NCBI GenBank assembly: GCA_001986395.2
Contig: MQVO02000002.1
Location: 2,418,001-2,482,000 of the forward strand
Source: Irpex lacteus
Taxonomy: Eukaryota; Basidiomycota; Agaricomycetes; Polyporales; Irpicaceae
Length of the DNA: 64,000 nucleotides
Direction of reading: 5' to 3'
Made by a program: the position numbers and the translations under genes. Below the pieces are notes generated by a model. The model did no database searches, was not told the origin of the DNA, and saw nothing but the letters and a program-made list of their open reading frames with translations. This document shows, piece by piece, positions 21,564-32,800 of this stretch. Position 1 is the stretch's first letter. Each line of letters opens with the position of its first letter.

Positions 21564-22843
21564 ATGAGAGGTAAATTGACGCGAGCACAAGCTTCCAGCA
21601 GTCGGGCAGTCCCACAGGAGGATTCGAGCTCTAAAGCAGATCGTCAAGTCAATTCCCTCTTACACACTCTCCGGTACGTCTCTCGCTGGAGATATAACCT
21701 TAAAACCTGACTCAGTAACACAGAGGCGAGCAGTTTCGCCACTCGCAAAATGTGAGCAAGTCAAAGATACGCATATCCAACGAGTTAGGCTATAAGCTGC
21801 CTACTCTCCCGCTTTCGCAAATCTTCGGCGAGGCAAATGGGAACGACATCGCACCTGTTCAACCTGCACCATTTCGTGCTCCTGACGAGCCTGGCCATCG
21901 ACCGCGAAATAGACCACCTATCACTCTGATCGAGGGTGTGCCTACATATGCTTACCCCAATGGTGCTGTTCCAGGGCCTGCACCACCGAAGAGCTGGAGT
22001 GCGCTGTTCGACCGTGACCGGCTCGACGAGAGGGATACATCTGAATGGCGCATGAATGCGCTCTCGTTATTTTTCTCCCAAGTTCCCCTACCCTCCGCAA
22101 GACCGGACAGTTCGATACCGTCGTTGTCCAATCTGTGCATGCGAGTGTTGCTCAAATACTGCCCCTCGCCAGAAGACCTTTCTGAGTGCGCCCCATTCAT
22201 ATCACCTCATTTGCGCCGGGACTTCATACGGTGGTGCGCGATCCACCTACCGCTTCCAATGGCAAAACTGTATGCGCTGTGTTCAGATGTAGGACACGTC
22301 GACGGGGAGTTGATTATAGTCGGGCCCGAGGCATCTTTCAGGCTCGATCGCATACGAAGGCCACAAGGCAGAAAATGGGTGAATCCATCTGCTCTAGCCG
22401 AAGAGGAGGAGGAATGGGACGTTGAAAGTCTCGATCAAAATGAAGAGCATGTCCCGGCTCGGGAAGAGGACGAGGATTGGGACAGGGTATCGTCAGATCC
22501 ACCACCTCCTCTCGTCAGCCTTGTTCTTCTGAGAACACACTTGTCGGTGCCCTCTGCACTGCCTCCAACTCTTACCCATGTGGCTCTCCTTGCTCTCCCT
22601 CGTCCCATTCACATACATCATCTTCCACCCGTATGTCCGCTCATTGAGGTTCTTGATCTGTCATTCAACGGTTGGCTATCAGAATCTTCTGGCGAGGGGA
22701 CCTTCGATCGCATAGAGTGGAAGCGATGGCGCAATCTGAGAGTGCTCGGACTACGAGATTGTGGGATCACAGTAGGAAAGGCGGCAAGGATAAATGAGCA
22801 GAGATGGACTGATGTCGAGATTATTGGGATGCAGGAGGTGTAG
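21564..22843 (+). CDS. Uncharacterised protein with leucine-rich C-terminus
   Basis: Not recognised. Exon 1 starts MRGKLTRAQASSSRAVPQED at 21564; one intron (about 21674-21723, GTACGT...ACACAG) joins it in frame to RGEQFRHSQNVSKSKIRISN, and the rest is one exon to TAG 22841-22843, about 409 residues. The middle contains NLCMRVLLKYCPSPEDLSEC and HLRRDFIRWCAIHLPLPMAK, an acidic stretch (AEEEEEWDVESLDQNEEHV), then LPPTLTHVALLALPRPIHIH, IEVLDLSFNGWLSES and NLRVLGLRDCGI. The last three look like irregular leucine-rich repeats, which would suit protein binding. There is no signal peptide or membrane segment. The clean single-intron frame supports a real gene; function unknown. Confidence 0.8.
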
Positions 22844-23186
22844 CCTTGTGGGTCTGTAAGTGGGACTTTGAATTTTAACGTGTAGACTGGACTTTATTGA
22901 GCTGACGAGCTTCTCTTAGCGATCAGGTGTGCCCGCAGTTCAGGATACGCGTACTTGCCCTTATGTTGCAACACAAAGAATTATCTTACTAGCGCTCCTA
23001 TAACAGCGGCAAGTGTCACGTTGTTTTCATCTTAGGGATCTACGCTACGATCTCGATGGACAGACTAGATCAACTGCGAAGCGTTCATTGCCTCATCTGG
23101 AAGGTTATCGAATCTAGCGCAACTGGCTGGAGCAGGGGCTACTACGAGGAATATAATAAACAGCAGTAGAATAAATAAACCAATGG
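22844..23186. other. Convergent intergenic region
   Basis: The 3' flanks of the leucine-rich protein gene and the phosphatase gene. AT-rich around 23150-23180; nothing else seen. Confidence 0.6.
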
Positions 23187-23988
23187 TTAACACGGCGAAG
23201 GGGTTTCATCTGGGTTGGAGCTCCCTCCGCTATTGTCCTCGACATTCTGGTGGGATGACTGCTTGATGCTTCTGGAACGGATGAAAGTACGGAAGACCTT
23301 AGAAGTGACGCCTTCTGAGACCATCTTGCTTTCCGCTTTCCACAGTTTGGTACGCGACCGTGTAAGCGGCCCTTGCGTGGTCGAAGTCCTTTTTCGGAGC
23401 TTTGATTCATAGGTTTCGAGTTGTAGTCGGAACCCAAGGTTTGGACAGGCGATAGTGCGTTTCTCCCTGACGAGGTCCAGTGCTTCGTCCGCAGTCATGT
23501 TGTGGGCTGCGATAAGATATGCGCACACAACGGTTGCTGATCGCGATATACCCATGAGGCAGTGGACCTAGTTGATAAATAACATTACATGCTGAACTTC
23601 CTGGTTTTCTCTTAAGAGGAATCGTAGATGTTAAACTCACAAGGACTTTATTCGTTTCGTTCTCTTGCAGGGCGGCGGTTATGAACTCTGTCGTCTGCTC
23701 TAGGTGTTGTAGAATGTTCGCCGTCGATGTGTCCTGCAGCACGACATGCAGTCTCTTGATGTGAGCAGGGCAGTTCGCCGGCGTGAAGTCCATGACGGAG
23801 ACCATGTGTGTGATGCCCAATCTCTCCAATTCAGCGTTGTCAGTCGCGGTCGTGTAATTGGATAGATACAGGCGTGGTACGATGAGTGATACATTGCTTA
23901 TTCCTGTCCGTCTGGCCATGATAGCAGGCAGCAATGCTTTGACCGCGGCGACTCTGGCTGAATCGGCAGGATCTAATGTGTCCGACAT
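23187..23988 (-). CDS. Dual-specificity protein phosphatase
   Basis: Small phosphatase of the DSP class that removes phosphate from Tyr and Ser/Thr. The chosen start at 23988 gives MSDTLDPADSARVAAVKALL; an in-frame frame upstream to 24126 passes through a likely 5' UTR intron and is not used. The fold is visible in VSLIVPRLYLSNYTTATDN, LERLGITHMVSVMDFTP, the general-acid Asp in VVLQDTSTANILQHLE, and the P-loop HCLMGISRS (HCX5R with the serine after Gly-Ile and the Arg present). An intron at about 23571-23641 falls just before the P-loop. The C-terminal 60 residues are basic and Ser-rich (SKVFRTFIRSRSIKQSSHQN) and may be regulatory. About 240 residues, catalytically complete. Substrate unknown. 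Confidence 0.9.
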
Positions 23989-24608
23989 GATAATGGAAAC
24001 CTGATGTAAGTATAGTAAGTAAAGAATAAGTAAGTAAACGTAGGCATAAAGAGATACGCACAAGGGAGACTGGTCGAGGAAGGACCCAAGGACAAGCGGA
24101 AGGGGCTGTGCTGTGCTCATTGGCACTAGACTTTGATACCCCTCATCAGGAAGGACGCAATAGCACTAACCCCGCGAGACACGGAACTGCATTCAGGCCT
24201 TTGTGTGACCCTGAACGTTCAGCTTATACTCACTGCAGACTCGAGCTCAGTCGAACATGATCGTGACAGAAGTTCTCATCTGAGGTACCAGGATAGTAAG
24301 CAGAGGCTGGTTCAAACTTCACGAGCCTACTAAGCGGTTGCCCAATTCGGGAAGGTCCTGCAGTGGTTCAATACGGTACTTATACTTAGGGATGTCTCAA
24401 CTGTCAAAGGCATGATAGCGAAAGATAGCATTGTGAGAGAACAGCGTTACTGCATGGATACAAATGTTTTGTGCGAGTGGGGATGTGTGTTGTGGCAGAT
24501 ATTGCAAAAGAATTAGTGATGTTACTTGAAAACAACAAAGCCAAATAAAGTAGAGGGAGACTTGTGTATGCGTGCGTGCTGATATTACAGGCCTACCTGT
24601 GCTAGAGG
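23989..24608. other. Intergenic region between NAA25 and phosphatase genes
   Basis: 620 bases holding the 3' flank of NAA25 and the promoter and 5' leader of the phosphatase. A consensus intron on the minus strand (GTGCGT...CATCAG, about 24062-24001) probably belongs to the phosphatase 5' UTR. No other gene is visible. Confidence 0.5.
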
Positions 24609-27600
24609 TTATGCGGCGTATGTTTTAGCGATCTTCGCGCTTCCACTTGAGATGCCTTCGAAGACGGCTCTGCGAGAATCCGCCACTCGCTTGGCGATAT
24701 TGACTATTGAGTCGTGATCCAACTGAAGCGAAGTTGTCAACATGAGCATAATGAGTGACTGAGGATATCAAAAATTACACAAACCTTCGTGGAATCCTCA
24801 AGATCCTTGCAGGCATCTATGATAGCTGAACGCGCCGCGGAATCTGCTTGTGTCTCTGCAGTCTTCTTAAGCTCTGCGGACAGGTAGTTGAGCACTTCTA
24901 CTGCGTTAGTACGAATATCCTTGATGGATTGGACGAGCTGTTTGGAAACGGAGCAAATGTCAATGGTAACGATCGAGAGTGTGCACTGTAATACAATTAC
25001 TGACCTGGCTGAGCTTGTGCGTCTTGACAACGGCAGATGGCTTGAAGCGGGTAATGACAACGTTCAAGATCAGATACGCCTCTTGCGTCAACGCAACTAT
25101 ATGCAGAAGCTCAGGAGGGAGTGCTGAGCTACCGAGTGCAGCATCAAAGCGCTCTTTCATGCCTACAACTAGACGTGAGAAACCATCAAACATTTCAGCA
25201 CTTTTGTCTGTGAACTCACTATTGAAGAACTTCGTGATAGTCTCCGAAGGCTCCTGAACAGCCGGAGCCTCCTCGTCCTTCTTTGTCTGACCGTTCGAGC
25301 CGTTCTCAGGTGTGGGTGGTAAGATACCTTTCAACTGCGGGCCACCCTTGAGCTCGCTGAGCCGTGCGACTTCTGACATAACCTGGGATGGGGGCGGTCG
25401 TACGTAATTGTGATGCGGCTCGAGCCAGTTACCGAGGGCGTGTGCGAACTCGAACAGTGCGACTTCGTCCGAAGTGAGCTAGGACAGTGACTGAGCGTCA
25501 GTAATTCAGACAGTGGACATAAGAGAACTAGGGTACCTCCTCAAGCTCTTCCTCCTGCTTCTCAGCTACCCGTAGACGGATGGGTCCCTTACCGACGTTG
25601 CCAATATGTGGCTTCGGTCTGTCACCTATCAGGAGCTTATCTTCTACCGTATCATCGATATCACTAGCTTGCTGGAACGCCCGGATGTAAATCTTGAGGA
25701 ACGCAGACAACCATCCTTGCTGTATCGCAGCATTATTACAGCCTGTTATAAACAAGCCTAAAGTGACCTACATTGGGCGTCTTGCCGAACTGCCGCGTCT
25801 GCTCCTCGAACGATGGGCTAGCGTGAGGCTGGAAGTTTGGTATTATGTCAAAGTCCCGGTTGTCGTGGTGTACTGTATCGAGAGTCACATTTATGCCCAG
25901 TGAAAGTGAGTATGGGAGACTTACGACGGTCAAAGATGAACTTGAGTTCTATCAGCTCCATGTCGACGAGCTCGATGTTGAGGATCTCGTGCGCCAGCCT
26001 CATTCGTACGTGCTCCACCTTCATCAAGTCCCTCTGCAGGGAGTTCTCGAGATGATCCTCCAACGCAGAGAATTCCGGGATCTGCCAGGTGATATTTTTC
26101 AGAAATGGGCATGGCAGAGATGGTTAGACAGGTACCCACCTGAGTGTACTTCTCTTGTAGGAATGCCCGGACGATGAACTCGGATGTCTGGTCAAGAAAT
26201 TCAGCATTACTGGCGAACGTGCATAAATGTTAATGCATACATCATTTGCGTTGGCAACATAGATCTGGCTTGCCTCCATGCACTCGTTGGAGTAGGTGAG
26301 ATCACCGAGCGAGGATAGTGCAAAGGCCGACGCCCGTGACAGAACTAGATGCGATAAAGTGTCTGTCTGAACCTGCTTCAAGTGGAGAGCGCGATACTGC
26401 TCCAGAGCCAGGGAGGGCGCGCCTAACATTAACCATAGTCAGTGTTAGCTATCTTCACAGACACTCTTAAGCATAGCGGCGCACCAAGCAGGAGATATAT
26501 CCTGATCAACATCAACTTGGCGTGGTAAGAGTCCTTGCTCTTGTTGACGGCGAAGTCAAGCAGAGCAGCAGCATTATACAGATACTTCAACTCTTTCTGA
26601 CCCGTCAGCGTCCACAGACTGACGAATGTCTGTCCGGCAAGGATGGCAAAGTCGTCTGCCGGTTGACGTTCAGTCTCAGGAAGACCGGCTCCGAACTTGA
26701 GCCCGGCGAAGTAGGCTTCAACGTATTGCTTGGCGAGGGCGGTTTCTGAGTCGACTGTCAGTGAAGAGGCAAGAGTAATGTAGCGGAGGAGTTTGAATGC
26801 GTTGATGGAGCGGCGGAGACCGTCTTGGTTTTCCTATGGAGTATGTTCAGTGCATCGTGAAGATATTAGAAGCTGCGTACGTACGGAAGAGATAGTCGCA
26901 CGTTGCTGAAGATACGACTTCCACTTTTCTGCGTCATCGCCCTTGAACAGCACAGCGTATGGCTGCAAATCTTCGTACGCACAAGTCTTGTCGCCAAAGT
27001 TTTCGAAGTAAGACTCGGCCAACGTATATAGGCTTTCAGGATCTGATCTCGCGTGTCAGTATTTTCTTTGGAGCAGGTATATAACATAACACGGTTAAAC
27101 GGACCTGTCGACAGGCCGTGACTAAGTGCTCTCTTCTCGAGTTCAAGAAGGGCTAGGGGTGCCGAACGATCGCGTAGGCCGTCCTTGTCTGCGATCTGAG
27201 CAAAGAATTGCTGAGATTTCGCCAAGTTGGACTTGTACTCTTCAGATGTCTCTGCACTTGCTTCGCCTTCGAGCCCTGCGAAGGTGGCATCCAAGACAGA
27301 GAGGAATTCGAGCCAATTGCGATCCCTACAAGGAAATGTGTCAGTACTCATAATTACAAGAGAGTATGGTGTGATGTGGAGACTGACTCCTTCTCCAAGA
27401 TACGCTTCTGTGCTCGCTCGCCTTCCTCCTTGACGCTCCCCTTGAGTTTCCAGATATCCCTTCTGAGTTCATCTACGCTCAAACTCGTGTTCGCGATAGC
27501 CTGGCCGATCTCGCTTGACAATAACGTCGTAGCCTCGTCCCAGAGTTGCAATTCCTTGAGGACGACAAGATGGATGTAGAACCGGTCTGCACTGTAATAT

Positions 27601-28475
27601 GACGGCGTGGGAGCTGAAGTGATCAATCTGTGGGCGAGTTTGAAGAGGACAGGGCGCAATGCTTCTGGCGTGGCTGGATCGTTGGCCTACGGTGCGTAGA
27701 TCGCTGGTGGTAAGATCGGACTGAGTAAACCTATTCTGCGAGAGGCTCTCACCTGAAGGACTGCACAGAAGATGGACCAGAAGAGGTAACGTTCTTCCTT
27801 GAACTGCTTGTGAAGCTTCGTGGCAACCTAGACGATGCCCATTAGTCGCATATATGAAGTAGTATGATCGAGCAATATCTCGGGTGGTACGTACCTGTTG
27901 AGCTGCCTTCCAGTTCGCTACACGAACGTTTACATTGAATACGTTGACTCCAAGCTCTTCATTGGAGGGTTGCTGTTTCCATGCTGTCTCGTACATAGAT
28001 ATAATATCCAGATCTGGCGATGGAAGCAAAGTTGCATGAAAGGGACGACAAGGCAAGTCACTGTAGCACTTACGTCTACCCAGTCCACGAAGAACATGCG
28101 ACATGGCATTCAGCACTGATTCGTCAGAGGGTTTTGCGGCCAGCACTTCATCGCACAAGACTAATGATTCTTCCACTTTTTGAGTGCGAACTAGAGCCAG
28201 TGCTTTCAAAGCCTATGCCCGAAGCCATATTCAGTACTAAGACAGCATACATGTGTGCCCCACACATACCTTGGCCAAGTCATTGTTAGGCTGCTTTTTG
28301 AGGAGCTTCGTACACGCGACAATCGCTGCCTTGCTTGACCCGGAGTCAAGGGCATCTATAGCAGAGATATTGAGCTATTGACAGGACATCTCGCAATGAC
28401 TGGCAGTACGTCGACCAGGTGTAAATGACGCGCACCATAGATTTGACGAATTTGGCGATCGAGTGCAGCGGACAT
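24609..28475 (-). CDS. NAA25: NatB N-terminal acetyltransferase auxiliary subunit (Naa25/Mdm20)
   Basis: Non-catalytic, ribosome-anchoring subunit of the NatB complex, which acetylates nascent chains starting Met-Asp, Met-Glu, Met-Asn or Met-Gln. The start at 28475 reads MSAALDRQIRQIY, followed by an intron and DALDSGSSKAAIVACTKLLK, then TPR-like KALALVRTQKVEESLVLCDE and NAMSHVLRGLGR. The central region carries WLEFLSVLDATFAGLE, LALLELEKRALSH and the family-typical YFENFGDKTCAYEDLQPY. The C-terminal half is alpha-helical repeat, ending HDSIVNIAKRVADSRRAVFE and KIAKTYAA with the stop at 24609-24611. Around fifteen exons. Divergent from NCE101. The Naa25 signature motif and the TPR start make the call firm. 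Confidence 0.88.
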
Positions 28476-28812
28476 TTGCGACAGTAAACAGCTTACTCGT
28501 CCAAATCAAGTCGTGGACGTCGTGGGTGACGGTGGTGGGAAGGAAAAGGTCGTTCGTAAGACTGGGCACGAGGACCTTGCGGGGACGGAGGTCGGCGTGC
28601 TGGCGGGAGGGCGTGCTGTCCAAATTTTGGATCTGCACGAGACGCTGCAGGGATCGGCCGCCTACCCTTGGCTCTTGTCCCGCGTACCGCCGACACGACC
28701 ACCATCCTCGTCTTCGTCTTCGACCACCACGACCCTTGTTCGAGGCCAGAACCTATCCTCGTGCATAATACACACCTCAACGGCGACATAAACACACCCC
28801 GGACGCCTCGGA
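28476..28812. promoter_or_regulatory. Divergent promoter region (NAA25 / NCE101)
   Basis: 337 bases between the two start codons. No TATA box is evident. Short frames crossing it on both strands look incidental. Confidence 0.4.
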
Positions 28813-29059
28813 ATGCCTCTGCTGTCTCGGTAAGCAGTAGCGTCTGCATGTACATGACCACCAATTGAAGCAATCTCATAGGGTGGCAGACCCTCTGCTG
28901 GGCGTGTTTACAGGCGTGTTGGCTTATTACTTGTACGAAATTAACCCACGCAACAACTTCGCTGAGCGCGACCGGCTCCTTGAGCTCATCAAGTGGAAGC
29001 AAGAGAAAGTTGCCAGACAGCAGGAGGCAGAGGCTCAAGCCAAGCCAGAGACCAAATAG
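28813..29059 (+). CDS. NCE101: Non-classical export protein 1 (NCE101 family)
   Basis: Very small membrane protein. Exon 1 is 17 bases from the ATG at 28813 (MPLLS plus two bases of the next codon), then a GTAAGC...CATAG intron, then RVADPLLGVFTGVLAYYLYE and NPRNNFAERDRLLELIKWKQ, ending with a charged tail EKVARQQEAEAQAKPETK. About 65 residues. The order short leader, D-P-x-x-G-V-x-x-G-x-x-A-Y-Y-L helix, then N-x-R and LxEL is the NCE101 signature. In yeast this protein is implicated in export of proteins lacking signal sequences. It would be missed by ORF length filters. The 3' end faces the proteasome chaperone gene only 53 bases away. Confidence 0.85.
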
Positions 29060-29112
29060 CCGGTTATGAACTCAAGATTGGGCCACTTGAATGCGCTACT
29101 AGTCGTTGCATT

Positions 29113-29636
29113 TCATGATTGCTTCAATAGCTCTGTCACCATCCTCATGACTCCTACAAATACCTTCTGCTCGTGCTGAGTAGACTCTTCCGGCGACTTC
29201 TGCAACGCAATACCGACAATAACGCCCCTCCTCCCACTGTCCAATGCGCCAGCCGCTTCGGCTGTCCAGATGAGAGTGGCGATCTGGGACGCGTACAAAG
29301 AGTGCAATGTTTGTCCGTGCTCTGATGGAGCTTGTCCGAGAACGGGTGTAAGCTGGATGGAGGGCGAAGGTGGAGGTAGCGAAGGTTCCGAAGGGTCTGC
29401 TGAGAGTTCGGGTGGTAGTAGAGGAGCTGTATCCGGCATCGTTGCTTGTATCTACGCTCAAGTTGGACCGTCAGTCAACGCAGAGGATATAGTAGAACCT
29501 CATGCAGAGACGTACTAAACTTCCCACTTTCCCGAGTTGTGTGACGAGAACGAGTATCTGATCTGCGAATGCCTGTATCACAACATCCGTTTTAATCTCT
29601 TCTAACTCTCTCGTAAGTTGAGACGTCGTAAGCATC
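29113..29636 (-). CDS. Proteasome assembly chaperone 3 (PSMG3/Pba3-type)
   Basis: Small chaperone-like protein that assists 20S proteasome alpha-ring assembly. It starts MLTTSQLTRELEEIKTDVVI at 29636 and continues FADQILVLVTQLGKVGSL; one intron (GTACGT...GCGTAG, roughly 29515-29454) joins in frame to IQATMPDTAPLLPPELSADP. The last part includes LTPVLGQAPSEHGQTLHSLY, ASQIATLIWTAEAAG and the C-terminal KVFVGVMRMVTELLKQS. The pattern T-D-x-x-x-x-x-F-x-D-x-I-x-V-x-x-T-Q-x-G-x-x-G-x-L-I-Q matches PSMG3. About 155 residues. It shares a 198-base divergent promoter with WDR59. Confidence 0.8.
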
Positions 29637-29834
29637 GTCGAAGTGGTCGGTAGAGAGATTGTAGCAAGCCGCAGCGCCCATCGACCCGTCCGAGCGATTT
29701 GCTGGAGTTGATCGCCACCAATATTGTGCCGCAAGCTTCACAACTTGGTCTCTGACCATCTCGTGCTCAGACCAATGAATACCGACATCGACACATAAAC
29801 ATACAGCGACCTTGCGGTCCTGCCGACTGCCAGC

Positions 29835-32800
29835 ATGAGCCAAACAACAACGGGAAACGCGTCGGACGTACCGTCCTCTCCTGAGGATGGAGGCAATTTC
29901 AGACGAAATCTCGAGATAGACATGAAGGGCCTGATAGGGGATGCGGTCGGAAATGTGAGTAGATATATGACTATAGTTTATGCTACTACTCTACTGTACT
30001 AGTCAGGAGTATTGCTGTAGAATGACTGCTAAACGTTCCCCCTTTCCAGATGAGCATCAGTCCAGGGAGCCGAGACGTTGTATTGGCAGCGTACGTCCGG
30101 CCTCTTGTCAACCTGTGAACGTTGAATGACTGTGAATTCCCAGGCGGAAGGGCTTGTTTATCATCGACCTGGAGAACCCACTTAATGTCCCACGGTGAGC
30201 AAATCACAGCCACGAGTTATCGAGTGAACTCTGAGCAAATGCAGCTTCTTACCACAGGGAGGAACGTGGGACGTAGCTGACGTGCAATGGAACCCCCACA
30301 TGGCAAGGAAAGAGTACATTGTGTCAACGTCAAGCGAGAAGCTGTATGTGCCGTAGTTTTCGATCCGTTCTTCACACAGAGCTCAGTACCCTCCCAGCCT
30401 GATATGGAATTTGTATATGTCCGGAAAGACCTCCATCCAGCATATCCTGCAGGCACACTACCGGGCCATTACGGATATAAACTGGCACACTACAGACCCA
30501 GACATTGTCGTCAGTACAGGCATAGACTCCTGGCTTTGGGCATGGGACTTGCGAACTACATCGAAGCCTGTAATTGGTGCGTCTCATACCAGACATGATA
30601 ACTATTTGTAGAAGAAGACTGAGGATTCTTTATCTCAGGTTTATGTGCATTCAATGGTACGTCTGATATCATAGTCAAGCAGTGTAAGCTCACGCTTGTA
30701 ATCTAGCCGGCGCAACCCAGGTGAAATGGAACCGTCAAGATGGCAACCTTCTCGCTTCTTCGCACATGAATGAAGTCCTCATATGGGATCGACGAGTTAG
30801 TCACGCATATCAATTTCCAAATTCTCATTCATGCTCACTCGCACCCCTCGTTAGAAAGGCTCTCTGCCTGTAACTCAACTCAAAGCTCACGGCCTCAAGA
30901 TTTACGGTATAGACTGGGCCCATCATCGGCGCGATGAGATCGTCACCTGCTCCCTTGACAAAACCATCAAAGTATGGGATATCCAACATATCAATAATAC
31001 AGAACGTCCGGAGCCGACTTTTACTATCAATACTTCGTATCCCATCTGGAGGGCGAGAAACCTTCCGTTTGGCGAGGGAGTTTTGAGTCTGCCTCAGCGT
31101 GGGGAGACTGCTTTGGAGATGTATACGCCCGAGTATCACTATGAGCCACTTGCAAGGTTTGTGGGACATACGGATGTTGTGAAGGAGTTCGTATGGAGGA
31201 AGGGCGGACAAGGTTTGTCTAGTTCATCTTGCCGATCAACCATTTCTGAATATGTTCTCAGACAACAATGAGTTCCAGCTCATTACGTGGTCAAAAGACA
31301 AGAGTCTTCGCTTCTGGCCCATCGATCAAGAGGTAATGCAGGTCAGTGACACCATAGTTGCTTTATGAGCCTCGTCTGATGATCATCCGTAGAAAGTGGG
31401 CAAGCCCGCACCGAGCTTGCCATCCACCCCAGGCCCGCAATACTTCGACCAGCAAACTTCATTCAGCAACCCACCCATAGATGCTCAGCCCTTCCCAACG
31501 GTATCCGCACCGGTGGGTTACCGCTCAATCCTAGCAGAAGTCCGTGCCTCGCAGCCCAGCAGACCTCACAAGACAAGCATGACCCGAGGATCACAAGAAT
31601 TCGCACGCACCAGATCCATGTCACAGCTCACCAAGCAACCCATGCCCGCCAGTGTACCCGAAAACGAAGAAGACAAGGGCAGCACAATGAGCAGAGGATA
31701 TGTCGGTGGACGGCCGGTGCCTATCACGGCTGTCCAGTGGTTGTCTAGTGTCAACGTTGGCAAGCGACGGAATAGTAGTGACGGGCCGAGGAGTGGGGAT
31801 AATAGCGGGAACACGTCGAGGTATGCGTCGAGATCGAGGCCACCGTCTGTTCACGTGATGGACCCGACGTTCCCTCCGGTATTCGATGTGAGGGGAAGGA
31901 GTGGAAAGAGTGGGAGTCGAGACAGGGATGAGGGACAGGATAACACTGCTCAAACGTTGAAAGACGAGTAAGTCCAGATCAGGCTTGACAAGGCGAGGGT
32001 GTCTTATGTTTCTGTAGGATCACCTCCGTGGCCAATAAATTTGCGGCGCAGAAGGTGAAATTGGAGAAGGTATGTACAAACTGCATTGTTATGACGAGGA
32101 CTTATATGCATTGCTTATTCAATTAACAGGCGGAGTTCTCGAAGAAGCGGACATGCACGTTTGGGTTGCATGGGCCATGGGGAGAATCAACATCCGTCTT
32201 TATCCGGATTTCTTTCACTTTTCCTCGGGACTACCCACATGCTTCTCACCCAGGAGGCACGCCTCAAGTCGAGTTGGAACGCAACCCATTGATCCCCGTC
32301 AAGAGTCGAGTGCTTATCCTCCGTCGGTTACGAACGATACGAGAACAACAGAGGCCTTGTCTCGAGGCTTGTTTGAAGTTCTTGCTGTATGGTGACAGCG
32401 ACGACGACGACGATAGACCGAGTAGTATGGATGATTCGGAGTCTTCTGACGATGATGTGGGAGTTGCAGCGCGTCGGTCGAAGGATGGTGCGATGACTAT
32501 GCTGCGAAGCGACAAGAACCTCGCTGAGCCCCGTACGTCGCAGGGTGTCTTTGGACCCAACGGTGAGATGGTCACCCACATGTTCGATTCTTTTTACCCG
32601 TGCCTCAACAATATTCATACTCTCTTTAGGTCAACTGGTATGCTTCTTCAGAGCAACGCCTCGTATTGTTCGTCATGTGGCTCAAGATTTGAACACGTCT
32701 CACTCCCTGGGCGGTGCCGCAGTGCCAGACCCAACACCCCGACTATTCTGGTCGCCCATTCTATTATCTGACGCCATGCGCAAGCTGGCACTAGCCGCTA

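Noticed and set aside
28493..29038. 181-codon minus-strand frame
   Set aside because: Crosses the divergent promoter and is antisense to NCE101; no conserved sequence.
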